Below, one piece after another: positions 43,802-52,408 of a stretch of DNA of 64,000 bases (positions are counted from its first letter, which is position 1; each line of letters opens with the position of its first letter). The DNA is from Clostridia bacterium (GTDB lineage Bacteria > Bacillota > Clostridia > Lachnospirales > Lachnospiraceae). The DNA is taken from positions 26,370 through 90,369 of the forward strand of contig CAJTAK010000019.1 of the NCBI GenBank assembly GCA_910574255.1, in the 5' to 3' direction. The position numbers were made by a program, and so were the translations under genes. A model generated the notes under the pieces. It saw only the letters and a list, made by a program, of their open reading frames with translations, made no database searches and was not told where the DNA came from.

Positions 43802-44641
43802 ATGAAAGCAGTCGTAAATCGGATTATCCCTTTCAGTAGCGTGGACGGCCCCGGCAACCGGACAGCCATCTTTCTGCAGGGCTGCAATATCAACTGCAAA
43901 TACTGCCACAATCCGGAGACAAGGGGCATGTGCAAAAACTGCGGCGTCTGTGCAGATAATTGCCCTGCAGGGGCATTGGCATTGGAGGCGGGAAGGGTTC
44001 ATTTTGATGGGACAAAATGCGTCCAGTGCGATACCTGTATCCATGTCTGCCCTTATGACAGTTCTCCGAGAACGGAAGAACTGACGCCCCAGGAAGTATT
44101 TGAGCGGGTAAGGAAGCAGATGCCCTATATCCGGGGAATTTCCGTGTCCGGAGGGGAGTGCATGCTGCAGCCGGAATTTCTTACGGAGTTGTTTTCACTG
44201 GCAAAGGAGGAGGGGCTTAGTACCTTAATTGACAGCAATGGGACCATTCCTTTTCAGGAGTATCCTAAGCTTGTGGAGGTTACGGACGGCGTTATGCTGG
44301 ATATCAAAGCCTTTGACTGTGAAGAGCATAAGAACGTAACAGGGACAGGCAATGAGACGGTTCTTGAAAATGCGGTCTGGCTGGCGGAGCATAAGAAGCT
44401 TTATGAGGTGCGGGCCGTGATCGTTCCGGGGCTCTATGACACGGAGAACAGTATCCGTAAAATGGGTGAGTTTCTGGCACCTTATCTGGCAGTTCAGGAG
44501 TTTCGGATAAAAGTGATTGCCTACCGGCCAATGGGGGTCAGGAGAGAATTTGCCAATTATCAGGTGCCCAGTCAGGATTACTTAAACAAATTGGCGGATA
44601 TTCTGCGGGAATATGGTTTCCGTGAGATTATTCTTATTTGA
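43802..44641 (+). CDS. yjjW: YjjW-family glycyl radical enzyme activase
   Basis: A 279-residue radical-SAM protein. GCNINCKYCHNPET gives CxxxCxxC at C28, C32 and C35 for the SAM-binding cluster. Residues ~41-80 insert a two-cluster ferredoxin: CKNCGVCADNC and CVQCDTCIHVCPYD. The rest is the TIM barrel (SVSGGECMLQPEF, LDIKAFDCEEHK). It abstracts a hydrogen from the glycine of its partner YjjI, encoded 2.3 kb upstream, with uridine phosphorylase and deoB between them. AAAAGGAG precedes the ATG. The separation by salvage genes suggests the GRE is an integral part of the pathway. Confidence 0.93.
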   Translation: MKAVVNRIIPFSSVDGPGNRTAIFLQGCNINCKYCHNPETRGMCKNCGVCADNCPAGALALEAGRVHFDGTKCVQCDTCIHVCPYDSSPRTEELTPQEVFERVRKQMPYIRGISVSGGECMLQPEFLTELFSLAKEEGLSTLIDSNGTIPFQEYPKLVEVTDGVMLDIKAFDCEEHKNVTGTGNETVLENAVWLAEHKKLYEVRAVIVPGLYDTENSIRKMGEFLAPYLAVQEFRIKVIAYRPMGVRREFANYQVPSQDYLNKLADILREYGFREIILI

Positions 44642-44655
44642 AAGGAGAAAAGCGT

Positions 44656-45366
44656 ATGTCTAATGTACCAACACCACACAATAGCGGAAAAATGGGCGAT
44701 TTCGCCAAAACAGTTCTGATGCCGGGAGATCCCTTGCGAGCAAAATATATTGCCGAGACGTATCTTGAGAATCCCAGACAGGTAAACGGCGTGCGGAATA
44801 TGCTGGGCTTTACGGGAACCTATCATGGAAAGGAAATTTCAGTAATGGGAGCCGGTATGGGAATGCCCTCTATTGGAATTTATTCTTATGAGCTTTATAA
44901 TTTTTATGATGTGGACAATATTATCCGCATTGGATCTGCGGGAGGACTGCAGGATTGCGTTAAGGTTATGGATGTAGTTATCGGCATGGGAGCCTGCACG
45001 GATTCCAATTATGCTTATCAGTTCGGACTTCCGGGAACCTTTGCACCTACTGCGGATTACGGGTTGTTAAGCCGGGCCGTTGAGATTGCAAAAAAGCAGG
45101 GGACCAATGTGGTTGTAGGAAATATATTGTCCTCTGATGTATTTTACAATGCGAAAAGCGATGCCAATGACCTGTGGAGAAGCATGGGAGTGCTGGCGGT
45201 GGAGATGGAAGCGGCAGCCCTTTATATGAATGCGGCCAAGGCCGGGAAGAAAGCCCTCTGCCTGCTGACTATTTCCGATCATATTTATACGGGAGAGGCA
45301 TTGAGCGCTGAGGATCGGCAGGTTGGATTCGGAAAGATGATGGAGATTGCGTTGGAACTGGCATAA
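44656..45366 (+). CDS. deoD: Purine nucleoside phosphorylase
   Basis: A 236-residue hexameric-type PNP. VLMPGDPLRAKYIAETYL binds phosphate, VMGAGMGMPSIGIYSYELY and RIGSAGGLQ form the active site, EMEAAALYMNA binds ribose, and LCLLTISDHIYTGE contains the catalytic Asp of the hexameric class. It splits purine (deoxy)nucleosides to base and (deoxy)ribose-1-phosphate. The ATG at 44656 follows AAAGGAG; a few codons of earlier frame are not supported. It follows yjjW by 14 bases. Confidence 0.94.
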   Translation: MSNVPTPHNSGKMGDFAKTVLMPGDPLRAKYIAETYLENPRQVNGVRNMLGFTGTYHGKEISVMGAGMGMPSIGIYSYELYNFYDVDNIIRIGSAGGLQDCVKVMDVVIGMGACTDSNYAYQFGLPGTFAPTADYGLLSRAVEIAKKQGTNVVVGNILSSDVFYNAKSDANDLWRSMGVLAVEMEAAALYMNAAKAGKKALCLLTISDHIYTGEALSAEDRQVGFGKMMEIALELA

Positions 45367-45404
45367 AAGGAAATTAGAATTATAAACAGTACCTCTTAGG
45401 TTAA

Positions 45405-45535
45405 ACTGAAAGGATGTTACGGAACTGGGAACAGTAACATCTTTTCAGTGTGCAAATCAATTTACAGACACATGCTCTTGTGGCTGGGAATTGATTTAGG
45501 TAAAGGTGCACTGAAAGGATGTTACGGAACTGGTA
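45405..45535 (+). repeat. ~103-nt two-hairpin repeat, deoC copy
   Basis: A partial right half (ACTGAAAGGATGTTAC, then GGAACT) is followed by a full unit from 45434. Its outer stem GTAACATC pairs with GATGTTAC, a CAGTG/CACTG pair follows, and an inner hairpin AAATCAATT/AATTGATTT holds CACA/TGTG. The unit ends GGAACTGG, close to the thiE and yjjI copies in skeleton but with other bases in the stems. Confidence 0.75.
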
Positions 45536-45557
45536 TAAGAATAGGAGAACAGATAGA

Positions 45558-46223
45558 ATGGAAGCGAAAAAAATTTTAGGACACGTAGATCATACTCTGC
45601 TGACACAGACGGCTACCTGGGAGGATATCCGGCAGATTTGCGATGATGCCATTGCTTATGGGACGGCATCCGTATGCATTCCCCCCAGCTATGTGAAGCA
45701 GGCTAAGGAATATGTGGGGGACAAGATGGCAGTCTGCACGGTGATTGGATTCCCCAACGGATATATGACCACGGCGGCCAAGGAGTTTGAGACAAAGGAT
45801 GCACTGGCCAACGGGGCGGACGAGATTGATATGGTGATCAACATTGGCTGGGCAAAGGATGGAAAGTTTGATGCCATAGAGGAAGAGATCCGCACTTTAA
45901 AAGCAGCCTGCGGGGAGAAAATTTTGAAAGTTATCATTGAGACTTGCCTTTTGACAGAGGATGAGAAGATTGAGCTCTGCCATGCGGTAACAAAGGCAGG
46001 AGCAGATTTCATCAAGACCTCTACAGGCTTTTCTAAGGCCGGGGCTGCCTTTGAGGATATTAAGCTGTTTTCTGAGCATATCGGTTCCGGTGTGCGGATG
46101 AAAGCGGCCGGAGGCATTTCCTCTATGGAGGATGCGGAAAAGTTTCTTGAGCTTGGGGCGGATCGTCTGGGGACGAGCCGGATCGTAAAGATCGTAAAAA
46201 ACGAGCAGGCTACGGGGTATTAA
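45558..46223 (+). CDS. deoC: Deoxyribose-phosphate aldolase
   Basis: A 221-residue class I aldolase that splits 2-deoxyribose-5-phosphate into acetaldehyde and glyceraldehyde-3-phosphate. [15 protein letters not shown] at the N-terminus, [45 protein letters not shown], and [15 protein letters not shown], which carries the Schiff-base Lys, are all family signatures. The ATG at 45558 has AGGAG 10 bases upstream; the earlier frame from 45519 lies in the repeat. It is the last gene of the nucleoside salvage block and yields acetaldehyde. Confidence 0.94.
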   Translation: MEAKKILGHVDHTLLTQTATWEDIRQICDDAIAYGTASVCIPPSYVKQAKEYVGDKMAVCTVIGFPNGYMTTAAKEFETKDALANGADEIDMVINIGWAKDGKFDAIEEEIRTLKAACGEKILKVIIETCLLTEDEKIELCHAVTKAGADFIKTSTGFSKAGAAFEDIKLFSEHIGSGVRMKAAGGISSMEDAEKFLELGADRLGTSRIVKIVKNEQATGY

Positions 46224-46248
46224 GTAAGATAAGAAACAGACTTTTCCA

Positions 46249-46280
46249 GAGCATATCAAGTAGAAATACTTGGTATGCTC
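46249..46280. terminator. Convergent hairpin between deoC and purF
   Basis: GAGCATATCAAGTA (46249-46262) pairs with TACTTGGTATGCTC (46267-46280), a 14-bp stem with one wobble and a GAAA loop. It sits between two convergent genes. T-runs are poor on both strands, so termination efficiency is uncertain. Confidence 0.6.
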
Positions 46281-46314
46281 AATTTATAAAGGTTAGAGAA
46301 GTACTATATAATTA

Positions 46315-47730
46315 CTAAGGGATTTCCATAGGATAACAACTGTCAAAGCAAGCCTTGCACAAGGGCAGCCCATCCACGGCTGCATCCAGATCCTCCACAC
46401 GCATGTACCCAAGGGAATCAGCGCCGATCATCCGGCGGATTTCCTCAACGGAATGGGAGGCAGCCAAAAGCTGCTGGTTGGAGGGAACATCCGTACCAAA
46501 GTAGCAGGGATAGAGAAAGGGTGGAGAGCTGATTCTTACATGTACCTTGCCTGCCCCAGCCTGCTTTAAGAGGCGGATTAGGTTGGCGATGGTGGTGCCC
46601 CGGACTATGGAGTCATCGACCAGAACCAGATTTTTTCCTTTTACGGCAGCTTCCAGGACGCTCAGCTTCAGGCGCACGCTGGATTCCCGTTCTTTTTGGG
46701 TGGGCTTGATGAAAGTTCTGCCTACATAGCTGTTTTTGTGAAAGGCCAGACCAAAGGGAATGCCGGAAGCTTTCGCAAAGCCCTGGGCGGCAGCGATTCC
46801 GGAGTCGGGAACACCGGTTACAAGGTCGGCATCTGCCGGATATGCTTTGGCTAAAGCAGCACCGGCTTTTAACCGGGATTCGTAGACGGAGATCTTGTCA
46901 AGAGTACTGTCAAGACGGGCAAAGTAGATATATTCGAAGATACAATGAGCCTGTTTCTTCTGGCATAATTCCAGATTGGAGGCAATGCCTGTACGGGAGA
47001 TGGTTAAGATCTCTCCAGGGAGTATATCTCGAACAAACCGGGCTCCCACGGCGCTCAGTGCGCAGCTTTCTGAAGCAATCATATAAGAATCTCCCCGCTT
47101 TCCCAGACAGAGGGGTTTTAGGCCAAAGGGATCCCGGACGCCGATAAGCTTTCTGGGACTGGCAATGACGAGACCATAGGCACCCCTGATTTTGGAGGCG
47201 GTCTTTTGGATCGCTTCCTCCACGGATTTTGTATGTACTCTTGCACGGGCGATGTGATAGGCAATCACTTCGGAGTCCGTAGTAGTTTGGAAAATGGCGC
47301 CTGTGCGGGCAAGCTCTTCCCGAAGCTCTTTCGTATTCACCAGATTTCCGTTGTGGGCCAGAGCGAGGGTACCTTTGATATAATTTAGTACAAGGGGCTG
47401 GGCATTGTTCAGATCCGAAGCGCCTGTAGTGGAGTAGCGGACATGTCCTACCCCCAGATTTCCTTTTAATTCGTTTAACCGGGTGTCGGAAAATACCTCA
47501 TGGACAAGGCCCATGCCCTTGTGGACGTTCATATTACCCATGGGGCCGTCTGTGTTACAGACAGCGATACCGCAGGATTCCTGCCCCCGGTGCTGGAGGG
47601 AGGCAAGGCCATAGTAAATGGAGCCGGCCGCATCCGTTCCGTCCGGATTGTAGATTCCAAACACGCCGCATGCTTCCTTGATGCGTGGTTCTTCCATATG
47701 GTTTGTTGTTTCACAAAAATGTTCTTTCAT
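46315..47730 (-). CDS. purF: Amidophosphoribosyltransferase
   Basis: A 471-residue enzyme, from the ATG at 47730 with GAGGA 7 bases upstream; an ATG at 47751 is less likely. The short propeptide before C(ACGVFGIY) would be removed to expose the N-terminal glutaminase Cys. GLASLQHRGQESCGIAV, GHVRYSTTGASDLNNAQP, and ALAHNGNLVN are glutaminase motifs; FEYIYFARLDSTLDKISVYESR and LVDDSIVRGTTIANLIRLLKQAGA form the PRPP site. It makes phosphoribosylamine from PRPP and glutamine, the first committed step of purine synthesis. Clustering with glnN, which makes glutamine, is noteworthy. A CxxC pattern near the C-terminus fits the Fe-S-type PurF subgroup. Confidence 0.94.
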   Translation of the reverse strand: MKEHFCETTNHMEEPRIKEACGVFGIYNPDGTDAAGSIYYGLASLQHRGQESCGIAVCNTDGPMGNMNVHKGMGLVHEVFSDTRLNELKGNLGVGHVRYSTTGASDLNNAQPLVLNYIKGTLALAHNGNLVNTKELREELARTGAIFQTTTDSEVIAYHIARARVHTKSVEEAIQKTASKIRGAYGLVIASPRKLIGVRDPFGLKPLCLGKRGDSYMIASESCALSAVGARFVRDILPGEILTISRTGIASNLELCQKKQAHCIFEYIYFARLDSTLDKISVYESRLKAGAALAKAYPADADLVTGVPDSGIAAAQGFAKASGIPFGLAFHKNSYVGRTFIKPTQKERESSVRLKLSVLEAAVKGKNLVLVDDSIVRGTTIANLIRLLKQAGAGKVHVRISSPPFLYPCYFGTDVPSNQQLLAASHSVEEIRRMIGADSLGYMRVEDLDAAVDGLPLCKACFDSCYPMEIP

Positions 47731-47774
47731 ATGAATCCTCGTTATGAACAATGTTATATTTCCTTTCTGAATAC

Positions 47775-47808
47775 CTCAAGTGAACATGCATAAGCACGTT
47801 CACTTGAG
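47775..47808 (-). promoter_or_regulatory. Hairpin upstream of purF
   Basis: CTCAAGTGAAC (47775-47785) and GTTCACTTGAG (47798-47808) form a perfect 11-bp stem with a 12-base loop. It lies between glnN (same strand) and purF without a T-run, so it could be a processing site, a weak terminator or an operator. Confidence 0.5.
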
Positions 47809-47844
47809 AATAAAAGTAGGAGGTTTTTCAATTTATATATTGTG

Positions 47845-49944
47845 TTACAGAGAGAATAGAAGCTGATCGTAAGTAGGATAGGGAAGCAGCGTATCCGGAA
47901 TCAGGGCTTCCGCCTTATTTGCGGCTTCTGCCAGCTCATCCATTTTTCCAAGCAGCTCCAGATGACAGATCTGAGCAGCTTTTAAGGTATCCCCTGTGGA
48001 TACGGCCTTTTCAATCAGAGCTTTCAGCTCCTTAAGCCCATCTGTGAGAGCAGCATAGGTCTTTGTAAGGCCGGATACAAGGGCTTCCTCGGAATCCATG
48101 GAAAGTCCGGGCATAAATGCCTTTTTGGAAGCGGCATTTTTGGCGGTCTCTCCTGCATAGGCATTGACTGCCGGCAGGAAATCCTTGGTCAGCATCTCAT
48201 CTAAGGTACGGGCCTCAATCAGTACGGTCTTTGTATAGTTCTCCAACAGAATCTCATAACGGGAGAAGATTTCTTCCTTTGTGAAAATGTGATGCCTGGT
48301 AAATAGCTCCACATTTTTATCCGCAATAAACCGGGGCAGGCAGTCAGGTGTGGATACCAGATTGTAAAGGCCACGTTTTTTGGCTTCCTCCACCCATTCC
48401 TCAGAATAGCCGTTTCCGTTGAAAATGATCTTCTTATGCTTCTCAATAGCATTTTTCAAAAGTGCATGAACAGCCTGCTCCATGTCTTCCGGCTTTGTGC
48501 CCTCAAGCTCCTTGTAGAACTGGGACAGAGCCTCGGCAACGGCAGTGTTCAGTACAATGTTGGGCGTTGCTACGGAAGCTGAGGAACCCAGCATACGGAA
48601 TTCGAATTTATTTCCGGTAAAGGCAAAAGGCGATGTACGATTCCGGTCGGTATTATCCTTTACAAAATGGGGCAGCACATGGGCGCCGATATCGATTTGG
48701 ACGGCTTCCTGTTTCCCCATATGGGAATCATTCTCAATGGATTTTAAAACGGCAGTAAGCTCATCTCCAAGGAAAATGGATACGATGGCCGGGGGCGCTT
48801 CGTTGCCTCCCAGACGGTGATCGTTTCCTGCGCTGGCGGCGGAGATACGCATCAGGTCCGCATAGTCGTCAACAGCCTTGATAACTGCCATCAAGAATAC
48901 CAGGAAAGGCAGGTTCTTGGCAGGCGTCCGTCCGGGATTCAGAAGATTTACGCCCTCGTTGGTGACCAGAGACCAGTTGTTGTGCTTGCCGCTTCCGTTG
49001 ATTCCCTGGAAAGGCTTTTCGTGAAGGAGGCAGACCATGTTATGCTTTTCGGCTACCTTTTTCATAATCTCCATGGTAAGCTGGTTGTGGTCTACGGCCA
49101 CATTTGCGGTGTCAAAGACAGGGGCAAGCTCGTGCTGGGCGGGAGCTACCTCGTTGTGCTTGGTTTTTGCCGGAATTCCAAGCTTCCACAGCTCCACATC
49201 CAGATCATGCATGTAAGCGGATACCTTTGGCTTTAAAGCGCCGAAGTAGTGATCCTCCATCTCCTGGCCCTTGGGAGCCGGAGCGCCGAAGAGAGTTCTT
49301 CCGCAGAAAATCAGGTCTTTCCGCTTTTTGTACAGATCCTTGTCTACCAGAAAGTATTCCTGTTCCGGCCCGATGGTGGTGGAAACCCTTGTGACGGTAT
49401 CATTTCCAAGAAGATGCAGTACTTTTACGGCTTCTTTGCTTAAAGCTTCCATAGAACGAAGCAGGGGCGTCTTCTTATCCAGAGCTTCTCCGCTGTAGGA
49501 GCAGAAAGCTGTGGGGATGTACAGGGTCTTATCCTTGATAAATGCCGGGGAGGTAGGGTCCCAGGCGGTGTAGCCTCTGGCTTCAAAAGTGGCACGCAGG
49601 CCTCCGGAGGGGAAGCTTGAAGCGTCAGGCTCGCCCTTTACCAGCTCTTTTCCGGAAAAGTCCATAATGACCTCCCCCTCTCCGGCAGGAGCGATGAAGC
49701 TGTCATGCTTTTCCGCCGTGAAGCCGGTCATGGGCTGGAACCAGTGGGTGTAGTGGGTGGCGCCGTTTTCTACGGCCCATTCTTTCATGGCTACGGCTAC
49801 GGAGTTTGCCACATCCAGCTCCAGATGGGTGCCGTTCTCAATGGTTTTCCGCAGGGCCTTGTACATATCCTTTGGCAGCTTGCTGCGCATGACCTTGTCG
49901 CCAAATATCATACTTCCGTATAATTCGGGGATTTCTTTGTTCAT
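47845..49944 (-). CDS. glnN: Glutamine synthetase type III
   Basis: A 699-residue GSIII, far longer than the GSI type. [110 protein letters not shown] and [16 protein letters not shown] are GSIII motifs for metal, ATP and glutamate binding. It makes glutamine from glutamate, ammonia and ATP. The ATG at 49944 has AGGAGAGGAG upstream. Its promoter has near-consensus hexamers with a palindrome between them, and a terminator hairpin lies in the short leader, so both initiation and attenuation are likely controlled. Confidence 0.94.
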   Translation of the reverse strand: MNKEIPELYGSMIFGDKVMRSKLPKDMYKALRKTIENGTHLELDVANSVAVAMKEWAVENGATHYTHWFQPMTGFTAEKHDSFIAPAGEGEVIMDFSGKELVKGEPDASSFPSGGLRATFEARGYTAWDPTSPAFIKDKTLYIPTAFCSYSGEALDKKTPLLRSMEALSKEAVKVLHLLGNDTVTRVSTTIGPEQEYFLVDKDLYKKRKDLIFCGRTLFGAPAPKGQEMEDHYFGALKPKVSAYMHDLDVELWKLGIPAKTKHNEVAPAQHELAPVFDTANVAVDHNQLTMEIMKKVAEKHNMVCLLHEKPFQGINGSGKHNNWSLVTNEGVNLLNPGRTPAKNLPFLVFLMAVIKAVDDYADLMRISAASAGNDHRLGGNEAPPAIVSIFLGDELTAVLKSIENDSHMGKQEAVQIDIGAHVLPHFVKDNTDRNRTSPFAFTGNKFEFRMLGSSASVATPNIVLNTAVAEALSQFYKELEGTKPEDMEQAVHALLKNAIEKHKKIIFNGNGYSEEWVEEAKKRGLYNLVSTPDCLPRFIADKNVELFTRHHIFTKEEIFSRYEILLENYTKTVLIEARTLDEMLTKDFLPAVNAYAGETAKNAASKKAFMPGLSMDSEEALVSGLTKTYAALTDGLKELKALIEKAVSTGDTLKAAQICHLELLGKMDELAEAANKAEALIPDTLLPYPTYDQLLFSL

Positions 49945-49988
49945 AATTTTCTTCTCCTCTCCTTTGGGATTCTGAAACAATCCCGGAT

Positions 49989-50067
49989 CAAAAAAGGAGC
50001 CTCGGGCAGATGCCCAAAGCTCCGTTGCTTACGAAATGTAGTATACTCTAAAATTTTAGAATGTCAA
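49989..50067 (-). promoter_or_regulatory. glnN promoter, palindromic operator and leader terminator
   Basis: On the minus strand TTGACA (50062-50067) and TATACT (50040-50045) are 16 bases apart. The perfect 14-base palindrome TCTAAAATTTTAGA (50047-50060) fills the spacer. About 15-20 bases after the expected start, GGAGC and GCTCC (50019-50023 and 49996-50000) pair around a GGGCA/TGCCC inner stem and are followed by six Ts (49990-49995). I see an operator plus an early terminator; the regulator is unknown. Confidence 0.75.
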
Positions 50068-50210
50068 GAGGAAATTTGAAAAAAAATTTTTGAATTTGAT
50101 TTTAAATGCTCTTTGCTTTGCGGTGAATATACCTTGTATTGACGAGATAATTTGTGAATAATATAATGTTTTAAAGAAAGGGAACGATTACAAATAGGGG
50201 GGACATTTGC

Positions 50211-50516
50211 TTGAAAATAAATATTTTAGAAATTAAAGATATTGTCAGTTGTGTATGTGACAAATTTATTGAAAATAACGGAAATTACCTTGAAACAGAA
50301 CAGGATTATTTTTGGTATGTAGATATGGAGCAGGCACTTGATTTTCAAAAGAAACCCAGTTCTTTGTGCGTTGGCTCTTTGGAAGATGATTATAGGGCGT
50401 TAAAGGAAATTGTAAAGGATAAAAGAATTATAAATATTCTTGATTTGGACAGAGTATCCGACTTGTTTAAAATCATTTCTTATGAAGTGGAAAAGAGTGG
50501 AAGTAAGATGATGTAA
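50211..50516 (+). CDS. Small hypothetical, immunity-protein-like
   Basis: A 101-residue acidic protein, starting TTG at 50211 with a GGGGGG/AGGG tract upstream. It has an N-terminal helix (ILEIKDIVSCVCDKFIENNG), a central FWYVDMEQALDF stretch, and a C-terminal helical IILDLDRVSDLFKIISYEVE region. Small acidic proteins with a DYFWY-like start often neutralise toxins in polymorphic toxin systems, but no toxin gene is visible here. The next gene is kptA, 56 bases away. I cannot assign a function. Confidence 0.5.
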   Translation: MKINILEIKDIVSCVCDKFIENNGNYLETEQDYFWYVDMEQALDFQKKPSSLCVGSLEDDYRALKEIVKDKRIINILDLDRVSDLFKIISYEVEKSGSKMM

Positions 50517-50572
50517 AATGTTGCTGGTATAGCAAACAATTGTAAAGAAAAAAGAAAGGATATAGAGTAAAT

Positions 50573-51154
50573 ATGGGAAACGATCATTATAAAAAAATAA
50601 GCAAATTCATTAGCCTTGTCCTGCGTCACAATCCGGATGCGGCAGGGATCAGCCTGGACGATCATGGCTGGGCGGATGTAAAGGAATTGATTCAGGGGGT
50701 TAATGAAACAGGAAGAGCACTGGATTTAGAGACGTTAAAGGAGATTGTCCGCACCAATGATAAGAAGCGGTTCAGCTTTAATGAGGACGGTACAAAAATC
50801 AGAGCCAACCAGGGCCACAGCATTCAGATTGATGTGGAGTTAAAGCAGGCCGTACCTCCGGACGTCCTGTATCATGGTACGGCGACACGATTTTTGGGAA
50901 GTATTTTGAATGCAAAGGAGGGACTGAGGGCGGGGAGCAGACTGTATGTTCATTTGTCAAAAGACTACGGTACCGCAGTGAAGGTAGGCATGCGGCATGG
51001 GGTTCCCGCAGTGCTTAAGGTTGATGCCAAAAGAATGATGAAAGAGGGATATACGTTTTATCTGTCAGAAAACGGGGTGTGGCTGGTGGAGAAAGTTCCG
51101 GTAAAATATTTGGAACGGGCACTGGAACCGGAGGAACCAAAGGCGGAGCCATAA
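50573..51154 (+). CDS. kptA: RNA 2'-phosphotransferase (Tpt1/KptA)
   Basis: A 193-residue Tpt1/KptA-like protein. KISKFISLVLRHNPDAAGISLDDHGWADVKELI is the N-terminal winged-helix region, IRANQGHSIQID and YHGTATRFLGSIL are the NAD+ contact motifs, and RLYVHLSKDYGTAVKVGMRHG has the catalytic Arg-His set. KptA moves a 2'-phosphate from RNA to NAD+. Eukaryotic Tpt1 finishes tRNA splicing; most bacteria with KptA lack that pathway, so its target here is unknown. GAAAGGA precedes the ATG. Confidence 0.9.
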   Translation: MGNDHYKKISKFISLVLRHNPDAAGISLDDHGWADVKELIQGVNETGRALDLETLKEIVRTNDKKRFSFNEDGTKIRANQGHSIQIDVELKQAVPPDVLYHGTATRFLGSILNAKEGLRAGSRLYVHLSKDYGTAVKVGMRHGVPAVLKVDAKRMMKEGYTFYLSENGVWLVEKVPVKYLERALEPEEPKAEP

Positions 51155-51791
51155 ATTTATGGTTTGCCGTGAGTGAAGACATAAATGATATTTTATGGAT
51201 GGATATTGTTGAAATGGAGTATTATACTTTGGAGGAATGGAGAGCTTCATCAAGTTATAGGAATTTTGAGTGAGTATCTTAAATTATTACAAAAAGCGAG
51301 AGCTATAACTAAATGGACAGACGAGGAATTGCAAGGGATTTATGAATTTGAGCAGCCTGTAAACCTGAATACCTGATGTGATTAGATTTTATCACATAGG
51401 AAAAATATAAGGGATTATTTATAGTATGGAAAACATAGAACCTATACTGAGAGATTATATTAAAAATGTAGAAGCCGCATGCAGCAGCTTGTTAAAAAGT
51501 ATCAACCGTTCCGAAAACATTGATTTAAGATTATGAGTGATGAAATATTAAAACATCTTTTTTAGCACAATATTATCAGACAGGATGGCAGTTTGGCTAA
51601 GATAAATAGAGATAAGCAATGAAAGAATCATATACAAAAAGAAGCAACTTTAGTTGCTTTTTTCTGCGAAAGTGTTATATTATACTTAGAGAAAGACCAC
51701 TTTTATACAAAAAAGTAATGATATGGTATTTACGAAAACCGTACATGATGGATAAACGGTTTGAAATTTAAGCTTTAAGTGGAGGTATTGT
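51155..51791. other. Gene-poor region with remnant frames and a terminator
   Basis: I see no intact gene. Short frames at 51185-51376 look degenerate. A 36-codon frame at 51425-51535 (MENIEPILRDYIKNVEAA) looks like the start of a longer protein cut short. AAGCAAC/GTTGCTT (51642-51659) followed by six or more Ts is a good terminator. The rest is AT-rich with no recognised signal. GGAGG at 51781 belongs to the next gene. Confidence 0.5.
51642..51665 (+). terminator. Rho-independent terminator
   Basis: AAGCAAC (51642-51648) pairs with GTTGCTT (51653-51659) around a TTTA loop, then T(6-7). It ends transcription before the 145-residue hypothetical gene. Confidence 0.7.
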
Positions 51792-52229
51792 ATGGAAAAT
51801 GAATTTACAAAACCTGAGAGTCCCTTTCTGCTGCTGACAGAAGACGCAGATGGAAAGGTATCTTATTGCTGGTGGGATAATGAAGCAGGACTTCAGGAAG
51901 ATGCGGTCAAAAGAAGAAAAGAGGGGGAACAGATCATCTGTGCAATCGAAATTTCTTCCAGCAGAGATGTAGAAATTCCGCCTGAGTATGGAGCGGCTGA
52001 TTTTACCAAGGAAGTCAAGCCAGCTTATGATGATGCAAAAGAAAGAGGATTTGACAGCATTATTTTGGCAGTAGATACAGATACGGAACAGACCTATTAT
52101 TTCTATGATATGGAGGATGGAATTCAGTGCAATGAATTTGATAGCTGCTTTGATGATCTGGATTCTGCCGTAGAAGCGCTATTTAAGGAAAGAACGGTTG
52201 GAAAGCCTGTAGATATTCGAATCGAATAG
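51792..52229 (+). CDS. Hypothetical acidic protein
   Basis: A 145-residue, strongly acidic protein with GGAGG upstream of the ATG. Regular hydrophobic spacing (FLLLTEDADGKVSYCWWDNEAG, DSIILAVDTDTEQTYYFYDMEDG) suggests a small beta-rich fold. I do not recognise it. It lies between two terminators and is probably monocistronic. It may be another small accessory or immunity-type protein, given its size and acidity, but that is speculation. Confidence 0.6.
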   Translation: MENEFTKPESPFLLLTEDADGKVSYCWWDNEAGLQEDAVKRRKEGEQIICAIEISSSRDVEIPPEYGAADFTKEVKPAYDDAKERGFDSIILAVDTDTEQTYYFYDMEDGIQCNEFDSCFDDLDSAVEALFKERTVGKPVDIRIE

Positions 52230-52325
52230 GTAATGTTTTTGATATTTATACATAATTACAGCGATTTTTAAATGACAATATAAGGAATTCTTGAGTGAAA
52301 TAGAGAAATTTCCAAGTAAAATAGA

Positions 52326-52369
52326 GTGTAAAGTCTTTTGACGAATGATAAGGGCTTTACACCCTTTTT
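52326..52369 (+). terminator. Rho-independent terminator
   Basis: GTGTAAAG (52326-52333) pairs with CTTTACAC (52355-52362), followed by CCTTTTT. It ends the hypothetical gene and is 40 bases before the YdcF-family start. Confidence 0.7.
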
Positions 52370-52408
52370 CATTTACCCCAAAAGTTGCATATGATAAAAG
52401 GAGCGGTT

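Noticed and set aside
51079..51376. Small genes after kptA
   Set aside because: Frames overlap kptA or lack start signals and family similarity; treated as remnants.
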